Of a stretch of DNA of 64,000 nucleotides, positions 45,182 through 55,539 are shown one piece after another. Below the pieces are notes generated by a model. It was given only the letters and a program-made list of their open reading frames with translations, did not search any database and had not been told where the DNA came from. Made by a program: the position numbers and the translations under genes. The first letter of the stretch is position 1; every line of letters starts with the position of its first letter. This DNA is from DATFVA01 sp963721075. GTDB lineage: Bacteria; Bacteroidota; Ignavibacteria; Ignavibacteriales; Ignavibacteriaceae. The stretch is taken from NCBI GenBank assembly GCA_963721075.1, contig CAVRHV010000005.1, positions 186,001 through 250,000 of the forward strand, read 5' to 3'.

Positions 45182-47165
45182 ATGTTCCGCAGGGTCGTAT
45201 TACCTTTTGTTGTTTTGGCTTCCCTCCTTCTCAGTTCCTGTGCACCAAAACATGCTGATATCGTAGTAGCAAAATTCGATGATGAACAGATTAAAATGAA
45301 TGAATTCGAGCAAATGTATGCTAAAAATTCAGGCAGTTATGAACAGGTAAAGGATGACAGTCTTTCACAGTTGAAGAACTTCCTTGATTTATATGTTAAT
45401 TTCAGAATGAAGCTCAGAGATGCGTATGTTCGTGGTTTTGATTCAAATCCCGAACTTAATCAGGAACTCAAGGATTATGAGAAGAAAGTAGGCGTATCAT
45501 ATATCCTCGAAAAGAAGATACTGGAGCCGGGATTAAAGAACCTTTACGATAAAAGGAAATATGAACTTCGGGTCAGTCACCTTATGATCAGGCCGGATTC
45601 AAATGGTGATGAGGCCGCAAAGGAACTCGCACTTGCTATACTCGACAGCATTCAGCATGGTGCAAGATTCTCAGATATGGTGAAGAAATATTCGGATGAT
45701 AATTATTCCAAAAATATTGGCGGCGATATATATTATATAACTGCAGGACTGTTACCCCCGGAGTTTGAAGATGCTGCCTACGCCACACCTGTAGATAGTG
45801 TTTATCCGTCAGTTGTTCATACACGTTACGGGTATCATCTTATAAAAGTCACTGATAAAAGAGAAAGAATCCCTCAGATCAGGGCTAGTCATATTCTTGT
45901 CAATTTCAATGGTCCCGATGGGAAGACCGACACAGCCTATGCCAGAGCAAGAATTGATACTGTTATGCAGAAACTCAAATCCGGTGAAGACTTTGCTAAA
46001 GCTTGCGGAGGAGTATTCAGATGACTCAGGTTCTGCGAAAAAGGGCGGTGATCTCGGTTTCTTCGGAAGACGTATGATGGTTAAGGAATTTGATGAAGCC
46101 GCATTCAACCTGAAACCGGGTGAAATATCGGATGTAATAAGAACGAATTTCGGGTACCATATAATAAAATTAACAGAACAGAAACCTTACCCGACTTTTG
46201 ACGAGGACAAAGAGGAACTGGAAAAGATCTTCAAACAGACACGGTACCAGGCAGAGTACGATTCTCTTATTAACAGACTTAAAGATAAATACGGTTTTCG
46301 CGTAAATGAACAAGTACTCGCCGAAGTACTTAAAAATGCTGATTCACTTAGAGTAGGCAGCCAGATAAAAAACTATGATGAACTGAAAAGTCAGCCGCTT
46401 GCTGTCTATAACAAGGTAGATACTATTAATGTACAGACAGCCATTGAAAGAATGAATTCAGATCGTCAGTTTATGAACAGACTGATTGATTCAAACATTC
46501 TTAACTCGGCGATAGATAAGGTTGCAGGTGATAGTCTTCTTGCAGTTGCTGCTCTGGACCTGGACAAAACAGATCCTGAGTTTGCAGCACTAATGGATGA
46601 TTACCGCAACGGCATCTATGTATTCAAGCTGCAGGATGATGAAGTCTGGAGTAAAATCGATGCTGATAGTTCAAAACTGTATGACTTTTATGAGAAGACA
46701 AAAGACAATTATGTATGGCCCGACAGGATCAATTTCAGCGAAATTTTCTCGAAGAGTGATTCACTCATCCACGTTTATTATACAGAACTGCAGAACGGTG
46801 CAGACTTCGATTCACTTGCTTCAAAATATACAGAGCGCAATAATATGAAGCCCAAAGCCGGCAACTACGGACTGGTTGCTGTTGATTATTCAACCCTTTC
46901 TTCAAAAGCTAACGAGCTTCTGTCACAGCCCGGAACATATTCAGAACCATTCCCTTATTCCGGCGGTTTTGCGATTGTAAAGCTGATTGAGAAAGATCCT
47001 TCGCATCCAAAAACATTTGAGGAAGCAAAAGCCGAAGTATCGGGCGCCTTTCAGGAAGCTGAATCGAAAAGACTCGAACAGGCATATCTTGAAAGCCTGA
47101 AAAAGAGATATGATCCTCAATTTTATTACGATAAACTTGAAGAAGCTTTTAAAGACACGGAATAA
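45182..47165 (+). CDS. Periplasmic peptidyl-prolyl isomerase lipoprotein (parvulin type), frameshifted
   Basis: About 661 residues joined across a shift near 46010. Lipoprotein signal VVLASLLLSSCAPKH. It contains two parvulin (rotamase) domains: the first has YELRVSHLMIRPDSNGDEAAKELAL, YSDDNYSKNIGGDIYYIT and HTRYGYHLIKV, and the second RASHILVNFNG, SDDSGSAKKGGDLGFFGR and RTNFGYHIIKL. The remaining third has a helical chaperone-like part with a third rotamase-like remnant (VWPDRINFSEIFSKSDSL). It is a SurA/PrsA-type folding factor for envelope proteins. It is the first of three chaperone genes in a row. Confidence 0.87.
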
Positions 47166-47958
47166 TTTATTTCTTTTGATTCTTGCTGCAGCCGTCCTGA
47201 GCGGCTGCGGTAAAGAAACGACTGAAAAATCATATATAGCCAGGGTCAATAATTCGTATTTTACAAAAGATGACCTGGCTGCGGTGGTTGATTCGGGATA
47301 TGCTAAAAATTTGTACAGGAATGAAATAGTCAGGAATTGGATCAACGAAGAACTTCTTTATCAGGAGGCAAAAAGCTCGGGAATTCTGAAGAATGATGAA
47401 TTCCTCAGGGCAAAAGATGAGTCTGAAAAACGTCTTGCGGTGACATTCCTGGTAAATAAACTTTTTAAAGAAGAACAGCTTACAATAGAACCTTCTGAAG
47501 TTAAAGATTATTTCGAAAAGCATAAGGATAATTTCAAACTATTTCATAATGCTTTTCTGGTAAATCTTGTACAGTTTAATGACGAAGACAAGGCGATCAG
47601 CTTCAGGGAGGAGGCTTTCACTAACGGGTGGCCGGAATCAGCCGAATCGTTCAGGACCGACTCAAATATAGTTTCTATTGCGAACACAAAACTGGTTTAT
47701 GAGTATGAACTTCAGCCGGCCGATCTTGTCCGTATTATTAGAGAACTTCTGCCGGGAGAAATAAGTATTGTAATAAATGATGGATTGGGTAATTATTTTG
47801 TTGTTCAGCTGCTTGAAAAATATGAACGCGGCAGTATTCCTCCGTATGAAATCATTGAAGGTCTTGTTCGTGACAGGTATGCAGCCTCGAAAAAGGAACA
47901 GTTTATAAAAAATTATATACAAGATTTATATTCTAAAAACGACATAGAAGTAAGATAG
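47110..47958 (+). CDS. SurA N-terminal-like periplasmic chaperone lipoprotein
   Basis: A 282-residue lipoprotein (signal NNLFLLILAAAVLSGCGKE). The region EKSYIARVNNSYFTKDDLAAVVDSGYA and IVRNWINEELLYQEAKSSGI match the SurA N-terminal chaperone domain. The parvulin signature (HILV...GGDLG) is not visible, so it is probably a chaperone without isomerase activity. The read frame starts at an ATG inside the end of the previous gene (56-base overlap); a TTG at 47137, giving a shorter signal peptide (KKLLKTRNN), is an alternative. It ends 7 bases before surA. Confidence 0.72.
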   Translation: MILNFITINLKKLLKTRNNLFLLILAAAVLSGCGKETTEKSYIARVNNSYFTKDDLAAVVDSGYAKNLYRNEIVRNWINEELLYQEAKSSGILKNDEFLRAKDESEKRLAVTFLVNKLFKEEQLTIEPSEVKDYFEKHKDNFKLFHNAFLVNLVQFNDEDKAISFREEAFTNGWPESAESFRTDSNIVSIANTKLVYEYELQPADLVRIIRELLPGEISIVINDGLGNYFVVQLLEKYERGSIPPYEIIEGLVRDRYAASKKEQFIKNYIQDLYSKNDIEVR

Positions 47959-47965
47959 GTGTTAA

Positions 47966-49237
47966 ATGAAATTTAAGATCCTGGCAGTACTGATATTTAC
48001 AGCCGGCATAATGCATGCACAGCAGGTGCTGGATAAAATTGTTGCTGTCGTTGATAATGAAATAATTACCGAAAGTGAGCTGGATTTCCAGACAAATATG
48101 CTTGCATCCCGGTATGGTGTTTCTCCCGATTCCCCACAGCTGAAAAGGCAGACTCTCAATTCGATGATAGAGGAGAAGCTTGCTTATGCACAGGCAAATC
48201 TTGATTCAATTGAAGTTACCGATGAGGAAGTTGATAAGCGCATCGATTACCAGATCCAGCTTTTTATTCAACAGTACGGATCAAAAGAGCGCGTTGAACA
48301 GGTTTATGGGATGAGCATTGAAAAGATAAAACATGAACTGCGGGATGATGTGAGAAAGAACCTGATGGTTCAGAAGCTTCGCGAAAAGAATTTCGGAAAT
48401 ATTGAAGCAACAAGACGCGATGTTGAGGAGTTTTTCAATAAGTATAAAGATAGTCTTGGTGTTATTCCCGAAAAAGTTGATATTGCTCATATATTCAGAT
48501 CACCAAAAACATCCTCAGAAGCCAAAGAAAAAGCGAGACAATTTGCTCAGTCTATCCTGGATTCCATAAAGAACGGTGCAGACTTTGCCGAAATGGCGAA
48601 GAAATATTCGGAGGATCCGGGCAGTGCGAAAGAAGGTGGTGATCTCGGTTTCGTAAAAAGAGGCGTATTTTATCCGGAGTTTGAATCGGCGGCTTTTGCC
48701 CTGCAGCCCGGTGAGTTATCAGGAGTTGTTGAGTCACCTGTAGGGTTTCATATAATTCAGCTGATTGAAAAAAGAGGTGAATCAATTCATGCCAGACATA
48801 TCCTTATTAAGATAAAAGCTGATGAGGATGCGGACATTAAAACAATAGATTTCCTTACCGCCGTTAGGGATAGTATAGTTAACGGTGACAGTACTTTTGG
48901 TTATTACGCGAAGAAATACAGTGAAGATCAGGATACCGCACCTTTCGGAGGTGAACTCGGGACTTTCTACATAAATCAGCTTGATAAGAGTGTTCTGGAT
49001 GCGGTCTCAAAGTTAAAACCCGGAGATATCAGCTTTCCTAAAAGGTATGAATACTCCTCGGGTAACTACGGATATCATATAATTTACCTTAAGGAAAGAA
49101 CTCCCCAGCACGCTCCCGATCTTAACAAGGACTATGCTGATATTAAAAAGCTTGCAGATGAGTACAAACGACAGCAAAAATACCAGGATTGGATTGAGAG
49201 TCTGAAAAGCAAGATCTATTACGACATAAGATTGTAA
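47966..49237 (+). CDS. surA: SurA-type periplasmic chaperone/peptidyl-prolyl isomerase
   Basis: A 423-residue protein with signal peptide MKFKILAVLIFTAGIMHAQ. The N-terminal SurA domain has VLDKIVAVVDNEIITESELDFQ; two parvulin domains follow: VDIAHIFRSPKTSSEAKEKAR with SEDPGSAKEGGDLGFVKR and VGFHIIQLIE, then HARHILIKIKADEDADI with SEDQDTAPFGGELGTF and YGYHIIYLKE. It escorts outer-membrane proteins to the BAM complex. It ends the chaperone triplet; the MoxR gene follows after 20 bases. Confidence 0.93.
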   Translation: MKFKILAVLIFTAGIMHAQQVLDKIVAVVDNEIITESELDFQTNMLASRYGVSPDSPQLKRQTLNSMIEEKLAYAQANLDSIEVTDEEVDKRIDYQIQLFIQQYGSKERVEQVYGMSIEKIKHELRDDVRKNLMVQKLREKNFGNIEATRRDVEEFFNKYKDSLGVIPEKVDIAHIFRSPKTSSEAKEKARQFAQSILDSIKNGADFAEMAKKYSEDPGSAKEGGDLGFVKRGVFYPEFESAAFALQPGELSGVVESPVGFHIIQLIEKRGESIHARHILIKIKADEDADIKTIDFLTAVRDSIVNGDSTFGYYAKKYSEDQDTAPFGGELGTFYINQLDKSVLDAVSKLKPGDISFPKRYEYSSGNYGYHIIYLKERTPQHAPDLNKDYADIKKLADEYKRQQKYQDWIESLKSKIYYDIRL

Positions 49238-49257
49238 AAAATAAAGAGGAACTGGAT

Positions 49258-50253
49258 TTGAAAGAAACCGGTGAAGGCGATGTTCAGCTGGTTGAAAAGC
49301 TGAACGAAAAAGTAACAAAAACAAAGCAGGAAATAGCCAAAATAATTATAGGGCAGGAAGAGATTATTGATCAGCTTCTTATTTCTCTTCTTTCACGCGG
49401 CCATTGTCTGCTTGTAGGTGTACCGGGACTGGCAAAAACTCTTCTTATTAAAACACTCGCGGAAGTAATGGATCTTAAGTTCAGCAGAATTCAGTTTACT
49501 CCCGACCTTATGCCCGGCGATATTACAGGAACAGAGCTGGTAGAGGAAGATCCCGTTTCAAGGAAAAGAAATTTCCGTTTTGTTGAAGGTCCTATTTTCG
49601 CCAATGTTATCCTTGCCGATGAGATCAACAGAACCCCTCCCAAAACCCAGGCGGCTCTGCTTGAAGCTATGCAGGAGCACAGGGTAACTACTGCCGGTGT
49701 AACCAAAGTTTTATCTGAACCTTTCTTTGTGCTTGCAACTCAGAACCCTATTGAACAGGAAGGAACATATCCTTTGCCTGAAGCGCAGCTCGACAGGTTT
49801 ATGTTCAACCTGTGGCTCGATTATCCTTCATTCGAAGAAGAAAAGAAAATTGTTCAGACTACTACAAGCGAATATAAAGCGGAGCTGACAAAGGTTGTTT
49901 CTGCAGATGAGATTATACAATTTCAGGACCTCGTTAGAAGAGTTCCGGTTTCGGATAACGTTACAGAGTTTGCTGTAAAAGCTGCTAACCTCACAAGACC
50001 TACTAACGGTTCATCCCCTCAGTTCATTAAAGACTGGATTACCTGGGGAGCCGGACCAAGAGCTTCGCAATACCTTATTATGGCTGCCAAAACCCGCGCC
50101 GTTATGAACGGCAGATATACCCCGAATATAGATGATGTTAAATTCGCAATGACACCCGTTCTCCGTCACCGCATAATCACAAACTTCAGCGCTGAAGCCG
50201 ACGGCATAAGTTCCACTGATGTCATCCAAAAACTCGTAAAAGAGCTGGATTAG
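49258..50253 (+). CDS. MoxR-family AAA+ ATPase
   Basis: A 331-residue AAA+ ATPase. It has Walker A GVPGLAKTLLIK, the pattern FSRIQFTPDLMPGDITGTEL, Walker B-like VILADEINRTPPKTQAALLEAMQE, the sensor ATQNPIEQEGTYPLPEAQLDRF, and the C-terminal lid WGAGPRASQYLIMAAKTRAVMNGR. MoxR ATPases act as chaperones for metal insertion or complex assembly, usually with a DUF58 and a VWA partner; none is adjacent here. The start is TTG at 49258 after GAGGAAC. It shares the strand and close spacing with the chaperone genes. Confidence 0.93.
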   Translation: MKETGEGDVQLVEKLNEKVTKTKQEIAKIIIGQEEIIDQLLISLLSRGHCLLVGVPGLAKTLLIKTLAEVMDLKFSRIQFTPDLMPGDITGTELVEEDPVSRKRNFRFVEGPIFANVILADEINRTPPKTQAALLEAMQEHRVTTAGVTKVLSEPFFVLATQNPIEQEGTYPLPEAQLDRFMFNLWLDYPSFEEEKKIVQTTTSEYKAELTKVVSADEIIQFQDLVRRVPVSDNVTEFAVKAANLTRPTNGSSPQFIKDWITWGAGPRASQYLIMAAKTRAVMNGRYTPNIDDVKFAMTPVLRHRIITNFSAEADGISSTDVIQKLVKELD

Positions 50254-50381
50254 AATTTATTTTCAGCGCGTACTATTATAAATATCTTCACTGGGAGATC
50301 GCCCGAGTTTACTCTTGCCAATTAATATAAATTAATCTGGTTTACAATTATTAAGGGCAGGGTAGTCAGAATTCAGAAGGG

Positions 50382-50867
50382 TTGAAGGATGAGCCTAAAT
50401 CAGAAGGTGATTCAGGATTTCAGTCGGTTGACCGGCTGCGGGAAGCTTATTATGAAGTTCGAATTTCGAATACATCTTATCTAATATTTTTATTCTTCGG
50501 TTTACTGATACCGAAATTAGGTTTCGGCGTTCTGTTCATAAAAATCATCCTTCTTGTTTTCATTTTTGCTGCAGTTATTTTCACCCCTTACATTTTTTAC
50601 GTGCTGATCAAAGAAGAACGATACGGCTGGATTGCAACGTACATTATAATGATACCATTACCCCTTATTTCCGGATACCTGATTTTCAAAGATACACTTG
50701 CGTTTGAGGCAGCGCTTCTGATCCCGCTGCTTTCGTTTTATCTTTACTGTTACCTTATCAAATATGCGGTGGATGACTGGATCAGGCAGTATAACTGGAC
50801 ACGGCGGCTTATGCAGCAGAGGGCAGAAAAAATAAAGCGAATGGAGGATGAAAGACCCTGGTTTTAA
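50382..50867 (+). CDS. Small multi-pass membrane protein (unknown)
   Basis: A 161-residue protein with an N-terminal hydrophilic tail, three to four hydrophobic helices (TSYLIFLFFGLLIPKLGFGVLF, ILLVFIFAAVIFTPYIFYVLI, IATYIIMIPLPLISGYLIF, AALLIPLLSFYLYCYLI) and a basic C-terminus, RRLMQQRAEKIKRMEDERPWF. No family recognised. The start is TTG at 50382. It converges with the AI-2E family permease, overlapping its end by 4 bases. Confidence 0.65.
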   Translation: MKDEPKSEGDSGFQSVDRLREAYYEVRISNTSYLIFLFFGLLIPKLGFGVLFIKIILLVFIFAAVIFTPYIFYVLIKEERYGWIATYIIMIPLPLISGYLIFKDTLAFEAALLIPLLSFYLYCYLIKYAVDDWIRQYNWTRRLMQQRAEKIKRMEDERPWF

Positions 50868-51917
50868 AGTCGGGCGATTTTGTAGTTTTTGAGGGCGAAA
50901 TATATTTCCTTGGCTGCAGTTTTGATAACTGAGGCAGTGGGTACCGCGAGAAGCATTCCAAGAACACCAAACAACTGGCTTCCTGCAATAATAAGCAGGA
51001 TTATAATAATCGGATGCATGTCAACACTTTTACTGAACACATAAGGCTGAACAAAGCCGTTATCAAGTGTGTAAGTTACTGCAATGAGGAGTATAATATA
51101 TGGTGCCATCGAAAGATCACCGGTTTGAATTACCGAAACGATTATTGCGGGCACTCCTCCTATTACGGGTCCGAAATAAGGAACCAGATGACCAAGTCCG
51201 GCTATTACACCCAGCGGCAGAGCATTGTTCACGCCGATGAAGTATAAACCGAGTCCCATAACAGTTCCGACAAAAGTAGCATCAAAGATCCAGGCACGTA
51301 CAAACCTTCCCAGCTGAAGGCTTACCTTCTTAAGTATCCAGTACGACATTTCAAAATAATTATTAGGTATCAGGTGAAGAACGTTCTTCATGATCTTTCT
51401 GCTGTCTTTCACCAGGAAGAAGGTGATGAAGGGAATGATCACCATAATCAGAACTACTGACACGATTCCTGAGACCAGTTCAGAGATAGCATCGAATGAA
51501 TTAATGAACTGGCTGTTGATAAATTCTTCGAACTTGTGCGAGAGCTGACCGGGACTAAAGAACGGGAAAAGCCTGTAAAGCTCGGCTTCAAACTGCACCA
51601 GCTGATCATGGAGTGAAAATGACTGAAGCATTTTCATCAGCTGATCCATCTGGATTATAAATTTTGGAATGATAAAGGAAAGCAGTACGTAAAGCAGAAG
51701 ACTGGTAGTCCCAAATACAACCAGTGTAGCGGCCAGCCTGTTCATTCCTTCTTTTTCAAGAGTGCTTACAAAAGGATTAAATATGAAGGCCAGCAGAACG
51801 GAGAAAGATCATCAGCAGGATGATATCTGATAGAACAAAGACTGAAACAATGAGTAAAGCAATAACTACGATCCATAAAGAGATACGGGTGACCCGCTTT
51901 GTACTTCTTTCAGTCAT
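50864..51917 (-). CDS. AI-2E family (PerM-like) transporter, frameshifted
   Basis: About 351 residues. The ATG at 51917 gives MTERSTKRVTRISLWIVVIALL; a shift near 51805 restores VLLAFIFNPFVSTLEKEGMNRLAATL. Family features are the first two hydrophobic segments, a periplasmic helical domain (QLMKMLQSFSLHDQLVQF) and C-terminal GLGLYFIGVNNALPLGVIAGLGHLVPYFGPVIGGVPAI with LDNGFVQPYVFSKSVDMHPI. The family includes TqsA (autoinducer-2 export) and Na+/H+ antiporters; the substrate here is unknown. Confidence 0.88.
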
Positions 51918-51974
51918 ATTATCCCAGTAAAAATTATCGGCTTTGTTAAAATTTAGCTTATTCAGCGGAAGAGA

Positions 51975-52205
51975 TCAAATATCACTGACCGATTCAACTC
52001 GTCTTATTCCGGGTACTTCACGCATAAGAGATCTCTCAATGCCTGCTCTGAGGGTCATTACCGACATAGGGCAGGTTTTACACGCACCGGTAAGTTTAAC
52101 CTTTACTATCCCGTCTTCACTGACCTCGATCAGCTCCACATCGCCGCTGTCGGCCTGCAGGAAAGGTCTCATTTGTTCCAGTGCTTTGAGTACTTTTTCT
52201 TCCAT
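51975..52205 (-). CDS. NifU-like C-terminal-domain Fe-S scaffold
   Basis: A 76-residue protein with the NifU C-terminal domain: LEQMRPFLQADSGDVELIEV, then VKVKLTGACKTCPMSVMTLRAGIE with the conserved CxxC that binds a [4Fe-4S] cluster. It supplies Fe-S clusters to target proteins. It lies 20 bases downstream of the Mrp gene on the same strand, which fits a joint Fe-S assembly role. Confidence 0.9.
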   Translation of the reverse strand: MEEKVLKALEQMRPFLQADSGDVELIEVSEDGIVKVKLTGACKTCPMSVMTLRAGIERSLMREVPGIRRVESVSDI

Positions 52206-52225
52206 TGAGATCCCGCGATATATTA

Positions 52226-53317
52226 TTAGTCATCATTGTCGAGAATTATTTCAACTTTTGAATCTGCCTGCGAGTTTCTGTTGTTTACCTGTTCTTCAAG
52301 CTGCCGGGCAATTTTCATAATAGCGTCGGCCTGTTCCGAATCGGGCATATCGTAAACGATCGGTATTCCTTTATCACCGCCGATCCTTATACGGGGATCA
52401 ATAGGAATGCCGCCCAAAAAGGGCACTTCTGCATCATTAGCGAGAGCCGAGCCGCCGCCGCTGCCGAAAATATCGTATTTATTACCGGTATCAGGAGCAA
52501 TAAAGTAACTCATATTCTCTACGATACCGAGCACAGGTACATTCACACGCCCGAACATTTTTACAGCTTTGCGGGCGTCAACGAGTGAAACTTCCTGGGG
52601 AGTTGTAACAATTACAGCTCCGGTAAGGGGAATTGTCTGTACCAGGGTCAGCTGGATATCACCGGTTCCAGGAGGCATATCGAATACCAGATAATCTAGT
52701 TCCTCCCAGTCAACATCAGTCATAAACTGTTTTACAGCACCGCTGGCCATCGGGCCTCTCCATATAACAGGAGCATTATCATCGATAAGAAAACCGATTG
52801 AAATGATCTTTATTCCATAGTTTACCAGGGGTATCATCTTCATTGTTTCCCGGCTCTGAAATATCTGAGGTTTCTTATTTATACCGAGCATCAGCGGGAT
52901 GCTGGGTCCGTAAATATCTGCATCGATAATACCGACCTTAGCGCCGTTCTTTGCAAGTGCTACAGCAAGATTTACTGCGACGGTACTTTTGCCCACGCCG
53001 CCTTTACCGCTTGCTACAGCAATTGTATTTTTTACGCCCGGTAAAATTGTCTCCTGTTTTGGTTCTTTCTGCGGAGTCCCCTTTGACTCGAGATTAACTT
53101 CAACTTTTTTAATTTCTTTAAATTCTTTCATTATTGCCGCAGAGAACGCTTTTTTCACTTTATCGATTTCAACGCCTGCTGGTACAGATATGCTCAGATT
53201 TAATTTATTTCCTTTGCTTTCAAATGCTTTAATTGAATTAAGGATCAGAAAATCAGTATTGATATCTTTTATTTGTTTTAAGGTACTAAGTACTTCACTT
53301 TTTGTAATATCGGCCAT
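52226..53317 (-). CDS. Mrp/ApbC-type P-loop ATPase for Fe-S assembly
   Basis: About 363 residues. An N-terminal DUF59-like domain (residues 1-95, LKQIKDINTDFLILNSIKA) precedes the deviant Walker A IAVASGKGGVGKSTVAVNLA, the switch IIDADIYGPSIPLMLG, and DYLVFDMPPGTGDIQLTL. It loads Fe-S clusters onto apo-proteins. The CxxC motif of E. coli-type ApbC is not seen: VENMSYFIAPDTGNKYDIFG occupies that place, as in other Bacteroidota members. The ATG at 53317 (MADITKSEV) is preferred to an upstream ATG at 53329. It is followed by the NifU-like gene. Confidence 0.92.
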   Translation of the reverse strand: MADITKSEVLSTLKQIKDINTDFLILNSIKAFESKGNKLNLSISVPAGVEIDKVKKAFSAAIMKEFKEIKKVEVNLESKGTPQKEPKQETILPGVKNTIAVASGKGGVGKSTVAVNLAVALAKNGAKVGIIDADIYGPSIPLMLGINKKPQIFQSRETMKMIPLVNYGIKIISIGFLIDDNAPVIWRGPMASGAVKQFMTDVDWEELDYLVFDMPPGTGDIQLTLVQTIPLTGAVIVTTPQEVSLVDARKAVKMFGRVNVPVLGIVENMSYFIAPDTGNKYDIFGSGGGSALANDAEVPFLGGIPIDPRIRIGGDKGIPIVYDMPDSEQADAIMKIARQLEEQVNNRNSQADSKVEIILDNDD

Positions 53318-53400
53318 CAAACACACCAATTTTGTCTTTATAAATAAAAAACAAACTTAGCAAAAAAATGGCTCAGTTTGAATGGGATTCCGGGTGGGGG

Positions 53401-55539
53401 TCAGACTTTAGACTTGGAAAATTTCCCTGATGCCTTAATTGTGTGATTCATCAACCATTCCTGGGAATCAACAAGTTTTGCTCCGGGTTCAGGCTCTATT
53501 TTATGGTAGCTCATGTCGCTGCAGAGAATCCTTGCCTTAACATTATCCTTCAACGTAGCTTTAATCAACGTTCTGTTGATCTCATCTTTCAGTTTCTGGT
53601 CTTCGACAGGAAAAGCTATCTCAACCCTGCGGTCGAGGTTGCGCTGCATAAAATCAGCGCTGCTTAAATAAATTTCTTCTTCGCCGTTATTATAAAAATA
53701 GTAAACCCTGCTGTGTTCGAGGTAACGGCCAACGATACTTCTTACTTCGATGTTCTCACTGACGCCTTCAAGTCCCGGTACAAGGCAGCATATACCGCGC
53801 ACAACAAGTTTAATCTGAACTCCTGCCGATGATGCCTCATACATCGCGCTTATTAACGCAGGATCAACGATAGAGTTGAGCTTGAAAATGAGTTTTCCTT
53901 CTCTACCGGCTTTAACATTTTCAATTTCGCGGTTTATTTTTTCCAGGAATTTATGCCTCATATCAATCGGGGCAACAATGAGCTTTTTGAAATCTGTTTG
54001 TTTACTGTAGCCGGTCAGGTAATTAAAAATATCCGCTACGTCGGTGCAAATGTCTTCGTCATCTGTAAAGAAACCAAAATCAGTATAGATCTTTGTAGTT
54101 ACCGCGTTATAGTTGCCGGTGGAAAGGTGAACATACCTTTTAACTCCTTCAGTTTCTTTCCTGACTACCAGGGTCATTTTGGCGTGTGTCTTTAATCCGA
54201 CAAGTCCATAAACCACGTGCACGCCTACCTTTTCGAGCTCACGCGCCCAGAAAATATTATTTTCTTCATCAAACCTGGCTTTCAACTCAACCAGAACGGC
54301 AACCTGTTTGCCTCTTTCGGCTGCTTCGATCAGGTATTTAATGATAGGGGAGTCGGGACCAACTCTGTAAAGAGTCTGCTTGATTGCAAGAACATCGGGA
54401 TCAACGGAAGCTTCCTTTATAAAGTCAATTACCGGCGAGAATGAATGGTAAGGATGATGAAGGAGTATATCTCTCTGCTTTAATGTTGTGAAGATATCTT
54501 CGTCGTCATCGAATGCCTTCGGGATAACGGGGTAGTAAGGTTTAAATTTATGCTGATGAAGAGGAAGATCATAAAGCGTCATAATGTCACTTAGTCCCAG
54601 GGGACCTTCCATCACGTGTACATCCTCGGAGGTTATCTGAAGGTTCTCCATCAGAGTCTCGAGCATAAACTCAGGCATCTTATCAGCCACTTCAAGGCGC
54701 ACTACTTTTCCGAAACGACGCAGGCGGATATTCTCCTCAATTACACTTAAAAGGTCATCGGCTTCATCTTCCTGCAGCTCAATATCAGTATCTCTTGTTA
54801 TTCTAAAGCGGTGAGCCTCGATTATTTCCATTCCGGGAAACAGCAAATGCAGATTAGCTCTGATAAGGTCGCCAAGCCAGAGGAATCTGGCGCTGAAGTT
54901 TCCGTTCGTCTGAATTTTCTTTTCAGGATATAAGATTGTATCAATCCTTAATAACCTTGGCAGAATGCTTGGTACCTTTACGCGGGCAAAATGATTTTCT
55001 CCATTAGGTTTCCGAACAAGAATTGCCAGACTAAGACTCAGGTTCGATATATATGGAAACGGTCGTCCCGGATCAAACGCAAGAGGTGTTAATACCGGAT
55101 ATATTTCTTTCTTAAAAAATTCTGTTAAGCGCGATTTTTCTTCCTGAGGTAGATTTTCATATTCGCAAATATCTATATGATTTTGCCTGAGTTCAGGAAC
55201 AACTGTATTCAGCCATAAATCAAACACCTGATCGAGCATCGGCTTCAGGCAGTTCTCAATCTTCCTGAGCTGTTCCCTGGGGGTCAGTCCGTCAATGGAA
55301 GGTTCCAGCACATTGGCTGCAATCTGTTCTTTAAGACCGCTGATCCTTATCATATAAAATTCATCGAGATTCGTATGAAAAATGGAGATGAATTTCACCT
55401 TTTCAAGCAGGGGAAGGTTAGGATCGAGAGCCTCTTCGAGCACGCGGCGGTTAAATTCCACCCAGCTTAAATCGCGGTTGAAGAAATACTTCGGATCTTT
55501 ATATTTTTTTAATAATTCTTTAGCGGTCATTTCTGTCAA
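53401..55539 (-). CDS. ppk1: Polyphosphate kinase 1
   Basis: A 712-residue enzyme that reversibly makes polyphosphate from ATP. It has the N-terminal FFNRDLSWVEFNRRVLEEA, FHTNLDEFYMIRISGLKEQ, LTPLAFDPGRPFPYISNLSLSL and the PLD-like catalytic domains with GLKTHAKMTLVVRKE and YVHLSTGNYNAVTTKIYTD, whose His is the autophosphorylation position, followed by GYSKQTDFKKLIVAP. The C-terminal part has VVRGICCLVPGLEGVSENIEV and a DRRVEIAFPVED tail. No exopolyphosphatase gene is adjacent. It stands as a single transcription unit. Confidence 0.95.
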   Translation of the reverse strand: MTEMTAKELLKKYKDPKYFFNRDLSWVEFNRRVLEEALDPNLPLLEKVKFISIFHTNLDEFYMIRISGLKEQIAANVLEPSIDGLTPREQLRKIENCLKPMLDQVFDLWLNTVVPELRQNHIDICEYENLPQEEKSRLTEFFKKEIYPVLTPLAFDPGRPFPYISNLSLSLAILVRKPNGENHFARVKVPSILPRLLRIDTILYPEKKIQTNGNFSARFLWLGDLIRANLHLLFPGMEIIEAHRFRITRDTDIELQEDEADDLLSVIEENIRLRRFGKVVRLEVADKMPEFMLETLMENLQITSEDVHVMEGPLGLSDIMTLYDLPLHQHKFKPYYPVIPKAFDDDEDIFTTLKQRDILLHHPYHSFSPVIDFIKEASVDPDVLAIKQTLYRVGPDSPIIKYLIEAAERGKQVAVLVELKARFDEENNIFWARELEKVGVHVVYGLVGLKTHAKMTLVVRKETEGVKRYVHLSTGNYNAVTTKIYTDFGFFTDDEDICTDVADIFNYLTGYSKQTDFKKLIVAPIDMRHKFLEKINREIENVKAGREGKLIFKLNSIVDPALISAMYEASSAGVQIKLVVRGICCLVPGLEGVSENIEVRSIVGRYLEHSRVYYFYNNGEEEIYLSSADFMQRNLDRRVEIAFPVEDQKLKDEINRTLIKATLKDNVKARILCSDMSYHKIEPEPGAKLVDSQEWLMNHTIKASGKFSKSKV

